DNA of 43,386 nucleotides from a bacterium (GCA_021817945.1 JAKAFL010000005.1:1-43386), one strand, 5' to 3'; positions 25,554-36,724 are shown, numbered from the stretch's first letter. The notes: a model not told the origin generated them from the letters alone. Program-made: numbers and translations.

Positions 25554-26291
25554 TCAGGATAGAAGCAGCCGCGTGAGCAAATAATCAAAAACCACGATGG
25601 CCACGATGGAATTGACCACCGCTTTGGTGACCGACCTCCCGATTCCGCGGGGACCGCCCATGGTGGTCAATCCCTGATGGCAGGACACCGAGCCGATGAT
25701 CAAGGCAAAACAAAAACTTTTAAACACCCCGTTGGCCACATCCTTGACATTGACGATTTCCTTCAAATCTGAAAAAAACGCGTGCATGGGAATGCCCATG
25801 CGCTGGTTGTAATCCGCCACCAAGGCGCCGCCAAACCAGCCCACCAGGATGGCAAAAACCACCAGCATGGGGAGAGCCGCCACAATGGCCACCATCCGGG
25901 GAAGAACCAGGTAATAAATGGGATTAATGTTCATGGTCCTTAACGCATCAATCTCCTGGTAAACGCGCATGGAGCCAATTTCAGCCGCCATCGCAGACCC
26001 TATGCGTCCGGCAATCAGGATGGACATCATCACCGGGGCCAGCTCTTTGGCCACGGCGATGCCAACCACGCCTCCAATGGCGCTGGAAAGGCTGCGTTCT
26101 GCCAGGACCGGACCGGTTTGCAGGGCGATCACCGCGCCGATGAAAAAGGAAAGCACGCAAACCATCAACAGGCTGGCGTTTCCGATTTCAAAGAATTGCT
26201 CGAAAATCTTCTGCCTCTGCCGCCATCCTTGCGGCAGGGCCAGCAATGTGCGCCAGCACAATAAAACCACTTCCCCGATATTCTCAAACAT
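25554..26291 (-). CDS. mlaE: ABC permease of the MlaE family
   Basis: A 245-residue inner-membrane permease of the MlaE/YrbE family, which together with MlaF and MlaD forms the lipid-transport complex. The family segments are present: IGAVIALQTGPVLAE near residues 52-66, the IGGVVGIAVAKELAPVMMSILIAGRIGSAMAAEIGSM helix pair (about 71-107; read as EL.P...  ..GR.G.A..AE.G.M), the VNVKDVANGVFKSFCFALIIG helix and the CHQGL.T.GG.RGIG loop (about 203-219). The gene starts 6 bases downstream of the WPF-repeat protein's stop and is followed by mlaF two bases later. I take the three mla genes and the repeat protein as one transcript. The direction of lipid movement cannot be inferred from sequence. Confidence 0.94.
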   Translation of the reverse strand: MFENIGEVVLLCWRTLLALPQGWRQRQKIFEQFFEIGNASLLMVCVLSFFIGAVIALQTGPVLAERSLSSAIGGVVGIAVAKELAPVMMSILIAGRIGSAMAAEIGSMRVYQEIDALRTMNINPIYYLVLPRMVAIVAALPMLVVFAILVGWFGGALVADYNQRMGIPMHAFFSDLKEIVNVKDVANGVFKSFCFALIIGSVSCHQGLTTMGGPRGIGRSVTKAVVNSIVAIVVFDYLLTRLLLS

Positions 26292-26297
26292 AGTAGT

Positions 26298-27791
26298 TCA
26301 ATGTTGGACTGCCTTCACCGGGGCTTCGGGGGGTGACTTGGAAACCGTCAGGTAAAAAACCTTTGTCTGATGTTCTTTCACCCCTCTTTGATACTGGAAA
26401 AGCCCGAACAGGAGCGAGATTTTTTTGCAGCCCGGTCCTGTTTGACGATGGTAAAGATTCCACAGGAAAGATTGGTTGGAGGCCTTGGCACGGGGGTTGA
26501 CCTCGGACCTCCAGATGGACCAGAGCGGCGACCAATTCCGCAACAATCCGCGGTTTGTGGGTAAAACCACCTCAAACGGTGCCAGCACCTGCAGTCGCTC
26601 ATTGCCTTGAAAATCGCGATTCCATGTGAAAAAAGGCCAGACTGCAACCCGCTGACGATGCGTGGCGGTGGCTGTGTTTCGCTCCAGAACATTTACGTAA
26701 AGGTAGAAAAGCACGCTGCGCCGCTGTTGATCCAAAGGATCGGCATGCAGACGTTGGTACTGGTATAGTGGCCACAGATAAGCATCCCGCTCCAGTGTGG
26801 CATCATGCGATTGGCTGAAAATGGGCCACACTCGTGAGGTGGTCTTGCCCTCGCCCCGGGCAAAAATCACCAATGGCCATGGCCCCTCCCATTCCCGATA
26901 TTTGCGGCCGCGCTCGTTGACCCATGTGAATAATGGCCACAAAACCGAGGTCTGGTCCCTGAGTGGAGACCTTTCCTTGACAAATAATGGGATGGATGCC
27001 CTGAACTTATCTGGATCCGTCGTGCCTAATCCATTATCCTGGCTCAGCCAGAATGGCCACATGCAGAAAAAATGATCGTGCCCGCCATTCAGGGTCACAT
27101 CTCCAAACCCATTGGTTTGCATTGTCACCACCTTGTGTTCGCTCCCCACAAAGGGCCACACCTGCCAACCTTTCATCCCATCCCCCCTCCGTACATCCAC
27201 GAAAGGGTAAAAATAATTATCCGTCACCACATCTTTGCGTTGTGTTTCGCTGTAAAAAGGAAACATCACAAAATCGATCCGGTCGCGGAATAGACGGTTG
27301 CGCAAATGCCCGTAAAAGGGCGCCACTGCGGTGTAGTTCTTATTGGAGTCTTCGGATCGCTGTTGGAAATAAAATGGGAAAAGAGTAAATCGCCGCGTCT
27401 TGTCCTCATTGGGCTCCAAGCCTCCGGCACCGCTCAATATTTCGGCGAATTGCCAGCGCCATTCTCCGCCGTAAACCTCCCAATTCCAGAGTGGATACAG
27501 AAATTGTTTCTCCTGGGCTTCCACTCCAGGCTCCTCGTAAGAAGAATAAAAAGGAGGAAAAGCCAGGGTGTGGCTTTCTGCGTTGGTCTCATCGTAAAAC
27601 AAGGGCCCCACAGCCTCGGTCCGTTCACCGGATACCAAGGTCAATGGAAAGCGGTCGAAGGCAAAACCTGCTGCCACTGAGGGTTCCAAAAACGCCGTGT
27701 TGGTGGTCAGGCCTTGGCCACGAGTTAGTCCACAGAGACAAAGCACTGGAAACCATAAAAAAACAACCAACCCAATCCGCTTAATTTGCAT
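26298..27791 (-). CDS. Exported WPF-repeat protein, candidate outer-membrane partner of the MCE system
   Basis: A 497-residue protein that I cannot assign to a named family. Residues 1-25 form a signal peptide. From about residue 78 a short aromatic motif (core: hydrophobic, Trp/Phe/Tyr, Pro, Phe/Leu, Phe/Tyr/Trp) returns about every 17-22 residues: FPPFY 78, LYPLW 98, LFPFY 137, VAPFY 156, MFPFY 176, FYPFV 194, VWPFV 211, MWPFW 244, SIPLF 266, LWPLF 284, PWPLV 304, VWPIF 321, LWPLY 339, VWPFF 384, LAPFE 403 and weaker copies to 466. The repeat period and the aromatic-rich short strands suit a beta barrel or beta ribbon facing the outer membrane. The gene is 6 bases before mlaE and probably shares its transcript; a role in lipid transfer is an inference from this context. 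Confidence 0.8.
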   Translation of the reverse strand: MQIKRIGLVVFLWFPVLCLCGLTRGQGLTTNTAFLEPSVAAGFAFDRFPLTLVSGERTEAVGPLFYDETNAESHTLAFPPFYSSYEEPGVEAQEKQFLYPLWNWEVYGGEWRWQFAEILSGAGGLEPNEDKTRRFTLFPFYFQQRSEDSNKNYTAVAPFYGHLRNRLFRDRIDFVMFPFYSETQRKDVVTDNYFYPFVDVRRGDGMKGWQVWPFVGSEHKVVTMQTNGFGDVTLNGGHDHFFCMWPFWLSQDNGLGTTDPDKFRASIPLFVKERSPLRDQTSVLWPLFTWVNERGRKYREWEGPWPLVIFARGEGKTTSRVWPIFSQSHDATLERDAYLWPLYQYQRLHADPLDQQRRSVLFYLYVNVLERNTATATHRQRVAVWPFFTWNRDFQGNERLQVLAPFEVVLPTNRGLLRNWSPLWSIWRSEVNPRAKASNQSFLWNLYHRQTGPGCKKISLLFGLFQYQRGVKEHQTKVFYLTVSKSPPEAPVKAVQH

Positions 27792-27905
27792 TGGGTTTAT
27801 CGTTATTTATTCGAATTAATCGAAAATTGCCACTCTGTTTTGCCCTATTTAACATTCTTATTGACTTTGTTTCTGATTATCGTATGCTTTCACCAATTGA
27901 GGTTT
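27792..27905. promoter_or_regulatory. Gap inside the lipid-trafficking cluster
   Basis: A 114-base gap between the HpnN-like transporter and the WPF-repeat gene, AT-rich near the latter. It is the longest gap in the nine-gene run and may hold a secondary promoter for the repeat-protein/mla part. No terminator hairpin was seen here. Confidence 0.3.
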
Positions 27906-30740
27906 TCACCTCGGTTCCTCCGACCCCGGTGCCGGCGACGTTGTGCTGGCACCGGGTTTTTTAATCAAAGGTTTCCGGCGGCTCCACAAACTCAACAGTG
28001 CAGGGACAAAGGTCAGGCCCGCCACCATGCATGTTCCAATGCCAATGGCCATGATAACGCCGAGACTATGAATGCCATGATGTTTTGCGATTGTCAAACT
28101 GCCAAAGCCAGCAATGGCAGTCAGACCTGAAACCAAGACGGCTTTGCCGGTGCTCCTGGCCAGAATTCCAGGGGTGCGCTCCTCGGCATACCGGTTTAAA
28201 ATGTGGATTCCATTGGTTACCCCAATTCCAATCACCAATGGCAGCGTCATGATATTGGCGGGATTAAAGGGCAAATTCAGCCATCCCATCAACCCCGCCA
28301 GCCACAATGTCCCCAATCCCACCGGAATCAGCGCCAAAAACACCGCTGCAATGCTGCGGAAATGGACAAGCACCATCAGGGCAATCGCCGCGAGTGAATA
28401 CCAAGCAGCCGTGACATAGCTATCCTTGAGCAGGGATTCATATTCGAACAATTGCACCGGAGTGCCCGTGATGATGGGATGATTGGTATCTTGTGGGTCC
28501 AAGGCCTTGCGCAAGGCATCCACAAATTCCCCCTGGTTCTCCCGTTTCCAGACATCCTTCTTGGGAAAAACCTGCAACAGAAATTTGCCATTCACTCCCA
28601 CAAACCTGTCTCGCAAAGCCGGGGGCAAATCCTCCACACGAAGCGGAGCCCGGTCATCCTGCCGCTTGAGGGAGGCAAAGGTCTGCTTCAATGATTCAAA
28701 CAGGCCCTGTTGAAAATCTGCCAGTTTCTCCCCATGCTCCGCCACGGCGGATCCGTCTCCCGCCAGCATGGCTTTGCGCAGGTCCTGCACGGAGTTTTGC
28801 ATGCTTAAAAATTGCCCGGCCAGCGCCGGATTCTCCTGCCCCAGTGCGGCTCGCGCCGCGCCAAGGTATCCGTAAAACGAATACAAGGTGCTGCTCAAGG
28901 CATAAACATCCACCGGCCTCATGTCCGGCGCTGGAAAATGCAACGGTGCCAGAATCGCCTTGATGTCTGAAATGACCTTTAGTTTTTCATCCTGGTCCTG
29001 ATGCAGGTAACCCGCCACCGATTCCACGTCCTCCACCACATTGGTGAGTGTGTTCAATTTTTTTTCATACCTCACCGCTTCGTCCAGATTGTCCGCCACC
29101 ACGGCCCCGAACAACAGGCTTTTGTCGGCGGAGAGTTTCTTGGCATACACCACCGATGGAAGGTTTGGGCTTTGCAGGTCCAGCAAATCATAGTCAAAAC
29201 GCACCCTTGGCACCTCCACCAGCGCCAAAATGGAAAGCACCCCAATGATGCCCGTCACCACCCAGGGCCGGTCCAGCCACAAGCTCTCGATCCGCGCCCG
29301 GCGCTCATCTTCCAGCGTTTGGTGCTCCATCGCGTTTTGCTTCCCCCTCAATAACAGCACTGGCAAAAGCGTCAACATGGGTGCCAGGCAAATCATCAAA
29401 CCTCCACCGCAGATCACCCCCATCTCCCGGATTCCCTTGAAATTGGTAAAAGCCATGGCCAGAAAAGCGCCTGCTGTGGTCAATGCCCCCATCACAATTC
29501 CCTGGCCGGTGAACACCATGGCCTTCGTCATCGCAGCCCCGGCCTCATGGCCATGCCTTAATTCCTCCTCATAACGGGTGATCAAATGAACCCCAAAATC
29601 AATGGCCAGCCCGATCAACATCGGTAAAAACGTGATGGTTAAAACGTTCAAATGCCCAATGGTCAGGGTTGCAAAAGCAAGCGTGTAAACCAAGCCAAGC
29701 ATCAGGCAGACCAATGCCTTGACCGGCCGACCTGTCTCGTTATACCCATACATGAATATGAACGCGCATATCAAAAGCGAAACCAGGCTCGCCAGCGTCG
29801 TGTCCTTTTGGGATTGCGCCATCTGGTCGTAATCCAAAACGGATTCCCCGGTCAGTCCCACGTTCACCCCGGGCACCTCCACTTTGGTCTGCCGGATCAA
29901 CTCCCGCATCCTGTCAATTGCCTCCCCGGTCAAATCCTGGCTTCCATCCTGACTGCCTCCTGGAAAAAATGCGTTCCTCAGCAAAGTCCATAATTCCGGC
30001 GGCGTGTCATTGGCTGCCTCCGGGGGAGGATGCGCGGTCACCAGGAATATTTGGCCGTTGTTAAAAGTGATGTAGGCCGAATGGTTTTCATCAAAGAATT
30101 CAGTCAGGTCCGGGGATGGCGGTGTGCCGCTCCGGTCCAGGCCGTCCCGGGCCTGCCTCAGGATCTCACCCAGAACAGGAAGGGCCTTCATCAGCGAATC
30201 CGTTTGTGCAGTCTCCTGGTTGCCTGCCTTGCGGAACAATGTGTTTACATGGTCAAAGAATGAAACGAGGTTGGTGGCTTGGGAAAATTGCTCAATGAAG
30301 GGCAGGTCGTCCTTGAGTGTGTCACGCATCCCGGCCAGGTCCTGTTCCGGCACAAAGAGCAGCGCCTTTGGACCCATCATGGACAGGTCGCCCTTGTAAA
30401 AAACATTGTGGAAGAGATTGGTTTCCGCCTCCAACCGTGCCCCCAAACGCTCCACAAATTGCCGGTTTTTCTCGATATTTTCGCTTTGGACAACCACCGC
30501 CAGGTCATCTTGCTGCGGGAAATCCCGTGTGAATTCCAGAAAGTTGTGGTGATATCGCTTGCTGCCACTGACCAGATTGTTCTGGTCCATGTCGAATTGC
30601 AGCCATCGCACGGTAATCCCCAAGGCAACCACCAATAGCAGCACTTGCGGCCAGAAAAACCACCGGGGATGCCGCAATACCGCCGCAGCCAGCCTTCCCA
30701 GGCAACGCCCCAGCAAACCGTCTTCGCTCAACGCCTTCAT
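27906..30740 (-). CDS. HpnN-like RND (MMPL) lipid transporter
   Basis: A 944-residue inner-membrane transporter of the MMPL/RND superfamily. The first transmembrane segment is at about 28-44 (WFFWPQVLLLVVALGI). A periplasmic domain with the DFPQQDDLAVVV and ALLFVPEQDLAG segments follows, matching the hopanoid RND protein HpnN. There are two sets of helices. One has the PMLIGLAIDFGVHLITRYEEE proton-relay motif (about 425-445), and the second has LPLVIGIGVTNGIHILNRYAEER near the C-terminus. HpnN moves hopanoids to the outer membrane, and other family members move different lipids. Hopanoid synthesis genes are not in this window, so the cargo is open. ATG at 30740 is chosen over TTG at 30788, which would overlap the YbjQ gene; the stop of YbjQ is only 8 bases upstream. 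Confidence 0.85.
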   Translation of the reverse strand: MKALSEDGLLGRCLGRLAAAVLRHPRWFFWPQVLLLVVALGITVRWLQFDMDQNNLVSGSKRYHHNFLEFTRDFPQQDDLAVVVQSENIEKNRQFVERLGARLEAETNLFHNVFYKGDLSMMGPKALLFVPEQDLAGMRDTLKDDLPFIEQFSQATNLVSFFDHVNTLFRKAGNQETAQTDSLMKALPVLGEILRQARDGLDRSGTPPSPDLTEFFDENHSAYITFNNGQIFLVTAHPPPEAANDTPPELWTLLRNAFFPGGSQDGSQDLTGEAIDRMRELIRQTKVEVPGVNVGLTGESVLDYDQMAQSQKDTTLASLVSLLICAFIFMYGYNETGRPVKALVCLMLGLVYTLAFATLTIGHLNVLTITFLPMLIGLAIDFGVHLITRYEEELRHGHEAGAAMTKAMVFTGQGIVMGALTTAGAFLAMAFTNFKGIREMGVICGGGLMICLAPMLTLLPVLLLRGKQNAMEHQTLEDERRARIESLWLDRPWVVTGIIGVLSILALVEVPRVRFDYDLLDLQSPNLPSVVYAKKLSADKSLLFGAVVADNLDEAVRYEKKLNTLTNVVEDVESVAGYLHQDQDEKLKVISDIKAILAPLHFPAPDMRPVDVYALSSTLYSFYGYLGAARAALGQENPALAGQFLSMQNSVQDLRKAMLAGDGSAVAEHGEKLADFQQGLFESLKQTFASLKRQDDRAPLRVEDLPPALRDRFVGVNGKFLLQVFPKKDVWKRENQGEFVDALRKALDPQDTNHPIITGTPVQLFEYESLLKDSYVTAAWYSLAAIALMVLVHFRSIAAVFLALIPVGLGTLWLAGLMGWLNLPFNPANIMTLPLVIGIGVTNGIHILNRYAEERTPGILARSTGKAVLVSGLTAIAGFGSLTIAKHHGIHSLGVIMAIGIGTCMVAGLTFVPALLSLWSRRKPLIKKPGASTTSPAPGSEEPR

Positions 30741-30748
30741 CCGGGACG

Positions 30749-31087
30749 TCAGGCTGTCCGTTCCACACAAACAGCCGTCCCGTAGCAAATCACCTCTGTG
30801 ATTCCTGGCCCTATGTCCGTCGCATCATAACGCACTCCTATCACCGCGTTGGCCCCCAATTCACCTGCGTGCTTTAGCATCAAGTTAAAGGCATCCTCCC
30901 GCGCTTGTTCGCAGAGACTTGTGTAAAGGGATATGTTGCCTCCAAATAAACTCTGGAGGCTGGCGCCCAAATTGCCAATGACCGACCTCGATCGCACAAT
31001 AATCCCCCTTACGACCCCAAAAGACTGGGTCGTCCGATAACCGGGAATATCAAATCCGGTCGTGGTCAATGGATGCGTCATGTTCAT
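30749..31087 (-). CDS. YbjQ/UPF0145-family protein
   Basis: A 112-residue protein of the YbjQ family (DUF74, sometimes called heavy-metal-binding domain). The family pattern is clear: [28 protein letters not shown] (about 8-35, read as T...  .I.G....  .G.V.G), then [32 protein letters not shown] and the closing strand [14 protein letters not shown]. The family forms pentamers in structures, and its function is unknown. It sits in the middle of the lpxA-mlaD run, 8 bases before the HpnN-like gene and 41 bases after the DUF2752 gene. ATG at 31087 or 31081 fits the family; the longer open frame is read-through of the neighbouring region and is not protein-like. Confidence 0.88.
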   Translation of the reverse strand: MNMTHPLTTTGFDIPGYRTTQSFGVVRGIIVRSRSVIGNLGASLQSLFGGNISLYTSLCEQAREDAFNLMLKHAGELGANAVIGVRYDATDIGPGITEVICYGTAVCVERTA

Positions 31088-31127
31088 AATGCTAAAATTG
31101 AACCTCACGTTGGCCGCCTGCAAAAGC

Positions 31128-31544
31128 TTAAAAAGTCGTAGGTGTCGGCGAAAGGAAGGCAAAAGCCGGCAGGTTTCGCAAAATGGCAAAAAGAACCGCC
31201 ACCACAAGGCCAAACCAAAGGAGATGCGCAGGCCACACCAGCGCTGCCCGTCTGCCCCTAAACCAAAGCAAGCGCCCCAGCACAAGGGGCAGGCCCAAAG
31301 TCAGGAGGATATTATCGTGCATGGCTTCGACCACCCGGCCATGTAACAAGGCGTGCAAAGCTCGCGTCGCTCCACAGCCCGGACAATTCCAACCCGTCCA
31401 CTCATGAAACCTGCACACTGGATAGAACGCATGCGTGCTCGGATCGAATAAGTAAACCAAGCCAGCCAGCGCTGCCACCCCAGCCACCAATGCTATTCGG
31501 GCACCTTGGGCCCAAAACACACCCACCCATCCGCCATGGGCCAT
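31128..31544 (-). CDS. DUF2752 membrane protein
   Basis: A 138-residue inner-membrane protein with the DUF2752 signature [16 protein letters not shown] (about 55-70), preceded by the [10 protein letters not shown] segment. Three hydrophobic segments are visible, including [19 protein letters not shown] near the N-terminus and [18 protein letters not shown] near the C-terminus. The cysteine pair and aromatic residues may bind metal or a lipid headgroup, but the family's function is unknown. The ATG at 31544 (GAGG four bases upstream) is used; TTG at 31580, immediately after the GYF-protein stop, would add 12 residues. DUF2752 and GYF/DUF4190 proteins are often adjacent in this phylum, as here. 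Confidence 0.85.
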   Translation of the reverse strand: MAHGGWVGVFWAQGARIALVAGVAALAGLVYLFDPSTHAFYPVCRFHEWTGWNCPGCGATRALHALLHGRVVEAMHDNILLTLGLPLVLGRLLWFRGRRAALVWPAHLLWFGLVVAVLFAILRNLPAFAFLSPTPTTF

Positions 31545-31580
31545 GGGCCTCGACACTATGATGGGTGGTGTGGTGTTCAA

Positions 31581-32051
31581 TTAATGAAATGTCCCAGTCC
31601 AAATAACCGGATTCCCCCGGGCGCTAATCAGGGACGTCCCAAGACAGGCCAGAAGATTGAGGCCGGAAAGGATCACCCCCGCCACTGCCATGGCCCGGCC
31701 ATTCCTGGGCTCGGGGCTGGATGCCAACTGGGCCAGAGCAATGATACCCAGCACCAACCCCGCAAGGTTGAAGGGCAGGCAGAAGCAGCAACAAATCCAC
31801 GAGAGCAGCCCGCAAACCAGGCTCCAGACCGCGCAAAGATTATCCCCGCGCGGGACGGGTGCCTTGAAGGGGGGCGGGACAAATGCACCGGCAAACTCCG
31901 GCATAAGTCCGGCAAAACACCAATCCTTTTCACCCTCCTTCCAGAGGGCCGTCCTGGAATCCACCCGGCCCTGCTGGATCCATTGCCTCACTTGGTCCGC
32001 TTCCACCGGACCATAGACCTTGCCGTCATTGCCCATCACTTTGTAATTCAT
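31581..32051 (-). CDS. GYF_2 plus DUF4190 membrane protein
   Basis: A 156-residue protein in two parts. The N-terminal GYF_2 domain (about 1-50) has MGNDGKVYGPVEADQVRQWIQQGRVDSRTALW, the pattern in which a Trp-rich pocket binds proline-rich peptides. After a Pro-rich linker (PPPFKAPVPRG), the DUF4190 part has two hydrophobic segments (AVWSLVCGLLSWICCCFCLPFNLAGLVLGIIAL, about 80-110, and AVAGVILSGLNLLACLGTSLI). It is anchored in the membrane with the GYF domain outside the bilayer. The start is ATG at 32051, with GAGGA seven bases upstream; lpxA ends three bases before it, so translational coupling is likely. A partner with a Pro-rich tail, such as the linker-type proteins here, is only a guess. 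Confidence 0.88.
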   Translation of the reverse strand: MNYKVMGNDGKVYGPVEADQVRQWIQQGRVDSRTALWKEGEKDWCFAGLMPEFAGAFVPPPFKAPVPRGDNLCAVWSLVCGLLSWICCCFCLPFNLAGLVLGIIALAQLASSPEPRNGRAMAVAGVILSGLNLLACLGTSLISARGNPVIWTGTFH

Positions 32052-32053
32052 AT

Positions 32054-32845
32054 TCAATCCTCACTTCCCAGACCGCCTCCGCGGTCAGGGCAGACCCCGC
32101 GGCGCGCGCCTTGAATGAACTCCAGCACTTGCAAGGAGGCCGGGCTTTCAAACAGGCCTCTCGCCTGCTCCACTGCGGAACGCATGTTGATGCCGGCGCG
32201 GAACAAATGATGGTATAGGCGCTTCAACTCCAGTCGTTGCTCCGCGTTAAAACCCGCCCTTCTCAACCCCACCGTGTTCAAGCCACAGATTGCATTCTCC
32301 CCTACTGCCGTGCAAAACGGCGGAAGGTCCTTGCTGATGGCCGAGCCTCCGCGCATCATGGCCAGCCTGCCCACTTTGGTGAATTGATGCACCAGGCAAT
32401 TGCCCGAAATGAAGGCCCTGTCCTGAACCACCGCGTGCCCGGCCAGCAAGGCCCCATTCGCCATAATTACGTGATCTCCCACAACCGCATTATGGCCCAC
32501 ATGTGCATGGGCCATAAACAAATTGTGTGATCCAATTTCCGTCAACTGCCCGGCGGATGCCGCCCGGTGAACCGTTACATGTTCCCTGAACAAATTGCCG
32601 TCCCCTATCCTCACCCCTGTGGGTTCGCCTGAATACTTGAAGTCCTGCGGCGCATCCCCAACCACGCTTCCGGCATGAAACTGGTTTCCGATCCCAGCCA
32701 CCGTCTGTCCCGTCAGATAAACATGCGGCCCCACCCGGCATTGCGCCCCCAACTCCACTTCCCCATCTATCACGGCATAGGGACCCACTTCCACGGTGGA
32801 ATGAAGCCGGGCTTTCGGATGAATGATGGCGGTGGGATGGATCAT
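32054..32845 (-). CDS. lpxA: Acyl-ACP:UDP-N-acetylglucosamine O-acyltransferase
   Basis: The first step of lipid A synthesis: transfer of a hydroxyacyl chain from ACP to UDP-GlcNAc. At 263 residues it has the length of E. coli LpxA (262). The left-handed beta helix is clear from repeating hexapeptides (IHPTAIIHPKARL, VEVGPYAVI, VELGAQCRV, VIMANGALL). The catalytic histidine corresponds to His118 in AHAHVGHNAVVG, and FREHVTVHRA lies in the acyl-chain region. A C-terminal helical part follows from about 195. ATG at 32845 is chosen because the family begins exactly here; the upstream open frame to 33202 runs into the U32 gene on the other strand and is not protein-like. lpxA leads the nine-gene minus-strand run and divergently faces the U32 gene. 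Confidence 0.97.
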   Translation of the reverse strand: MIHPTAIIHPKARLHSTVEVGPYAVIDGEVELGAQCRVGPHVYLTGQTVAGIGNQFHAGSVVGDAPQDFKYSGEPTGVRIGDGNLFREHVTVHRAASAGQLTEIGSHNLFMAHAHVGHNAVVGDHVIMANGALLAGHAVVQDRAFISGNCLVHQFTKVGRLAMMRGGSAISKDLPPFCTAVGENAICGLNTVGLRRAGFNAEQRLELKRLYHHLFRAGINMRSAVEQARGLFESPASLQVLEFIQGARRGVCPDRGGGLGSED

Positions 32846-32986
32846 CTGTTTGCAGCCCCATCCTACCTGCACCCGGGGCAAAAGGCAATTTTTGGAGCTC
32901 TTTTCAAAAATTTCATCCAAGGCCAGCGCTGAAAACCGCATTCCTCTCTTTGTCGGACGCCCTTTTGGGTTTAAATTAGGCCTCGA

Positions 32987-35581
<2,595 letters not shown>

Positions 35582-35584
35582 TGT

Positions 35585-35610
35585 TGGCCTGAAAGATTGA
35601 TTTCAGGCCA
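35585..35610. terminator. Bidirectional hairpin between the U32 gene and dnaN
   Basis: TGGCCTGAAA pairs perfectly with TTTCAGGCCA around the 6-base loop GATTGA. It lies 3 bases after the U32 stop and 5 bases before the dnaN stop on the other strand. A T-rich stretch follows on the plus strand only. It is a likely shared terminator for the two convergent genes, though without a long T-tract. Confidence 0.6.
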
Positions 35611-35614
35611 TTCT

Positions 35615-36724
35615 TCAACTCAATCGCATGGGCATGACGACATATAAAAATGGCCCATTGATGCGTATCACCCCCGGGCTTAGCTCATCAATCAATTCAA
35701 TAAAAACCTCATCCACGGCCAAAGCTGTGAGCGGGTCAATCAAGTACCTTGGATTAAAGGCAATCGCCATTTCCTTGCCTTTGTAATTCACGGCGATGTT
35801 TTCGCGCGCTTCACCCACCTCGGGTGCGTTGGCCGTGATGGCCAGTTGATTCCTCCCAAATGCCAATTTTACGGAATTGGCTTTCTCACTGGTCATGATT
35901 TCCGCACGTCTCAAGGCCTGCAGCAATTCCTCACGGTTCACGGGAACCCTTTCCTTTGCCTCCCCGGGAATAACCTGCCGGTAGTTGGGGTAATTGCCAT
36001 CAATCAATTTAGTGATCAACAACACCGAGATTCCCTTTTCATCCATGAGCGCAAATGAGGCTTGGTTTTCCCCAAACTTGATCTCAATCTCACCCTTGTC
36101 TTGCAATAAACGGTTCAATTCCGAAATGGCCTTTGCCGGTACTATGAATTCCCCGCTGCTCGTCTCTGACAAATCCACTTCTTCATCAACCAGGGCCAGC
36201 CGCCTGCCATCCGTCGCCACCAAAGTCATCTTCCCTTCCTTGAAGCTCATGAAAATGCCGTTCAAAACATAGCGGGCCTCATCCGTTGAAACAGCAAAGG
36301 ACGTTTTTTTGAGCATCCCCCGGACTCCTTCCTGGGTCAATACAACCTTCTTGTCATCCTTGAACGTGGGCGATGGAGGAAATTCCTCCGCTGCCAACCC
36401 ATGAATCTTGAAGTAGGAGGACCCGCACCGTATGCTCGTCACGTTCTTTTCATCAGACTCCATCTCTATCTCGCCCCCATTCAGCTCCCTTACGATGCCA
36501 AACAACTTTTTAACCGGCACGGTGGTTGCACCCGGTTTCAAAACCTTTGCCTCCACTGCACAAGTCACCGTCACATCCAGGTCTGTTGCGGTGAATTCCA
36601 CCTTTCCATCTGCTGCGCGCATCAGAACGTTGGATAATACCGGCAAAGTGGTCCGGCTGGTGACAATATTCTGGACGGCTTGTAGGCCGGCAGTGACCTG
36701 GTCTTTTGTGATGATGAGGTTCAT
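35615..36724 (-). CDS. dnaN: DNA polymerase III beta sliding clamp
   Basis: The ring-shaped processivity clamp that encircles DNA and holds DNA polymerase III. At 369 residues it has the usual length and the three-domain repeat. Typical segments are MNLIITKDQVTAGLQAVQNIVTSR at the start, AKAISELNRLLQDKG (about 187-201), the GNYPNYRQVIP loop (about 245-255) and the C-terminal FNPRYLIDPLTAL and MPMRL end, which forms the peptide-binding cleft and is essential for clamp partners. The start and the C-terminal PMRL are secure. dnaA and recF, its usual neighbours, are not adjacent; the upstream gene is a cysteine desulfurase 205 bases away. Together with dciA and parS it argues for an origin-proximal location, although single dnaN genes can be elsewhere. 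Confidence 0.97.
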   Translation of the reverse strand: MNLIITKDQVTAGLQAVQNIVTSRTTLPVLSNVLMRAADGKVEFTATDLDVTVTCAVEAKVLKPGATTVPVKKLFGIVRELNGGEIEMESDEKNVTSIRCGSSYFKIHGLAAEEFPPSPTFKDDKKVVLTQEGVRGMLKKTSFAVSTDEARYVLNGIFMSFKEGKMTLVATDGRRLALVDEEVDLSETSSGEFIVPAKAISELNRLLQDKGEIEIKFGENQASFALMDEKGISVLLITKLIDGNYPNYRQVIPGEAKERVPVNREELLQALRRAEIMTSEKANSVKLAFGRNQLAITANAPEVGEARENIAVNYKGKEMAIAFNPRYLIDPLTALAVDEVFIELIDELSPGVIRINGPFLYVVMPMRLS

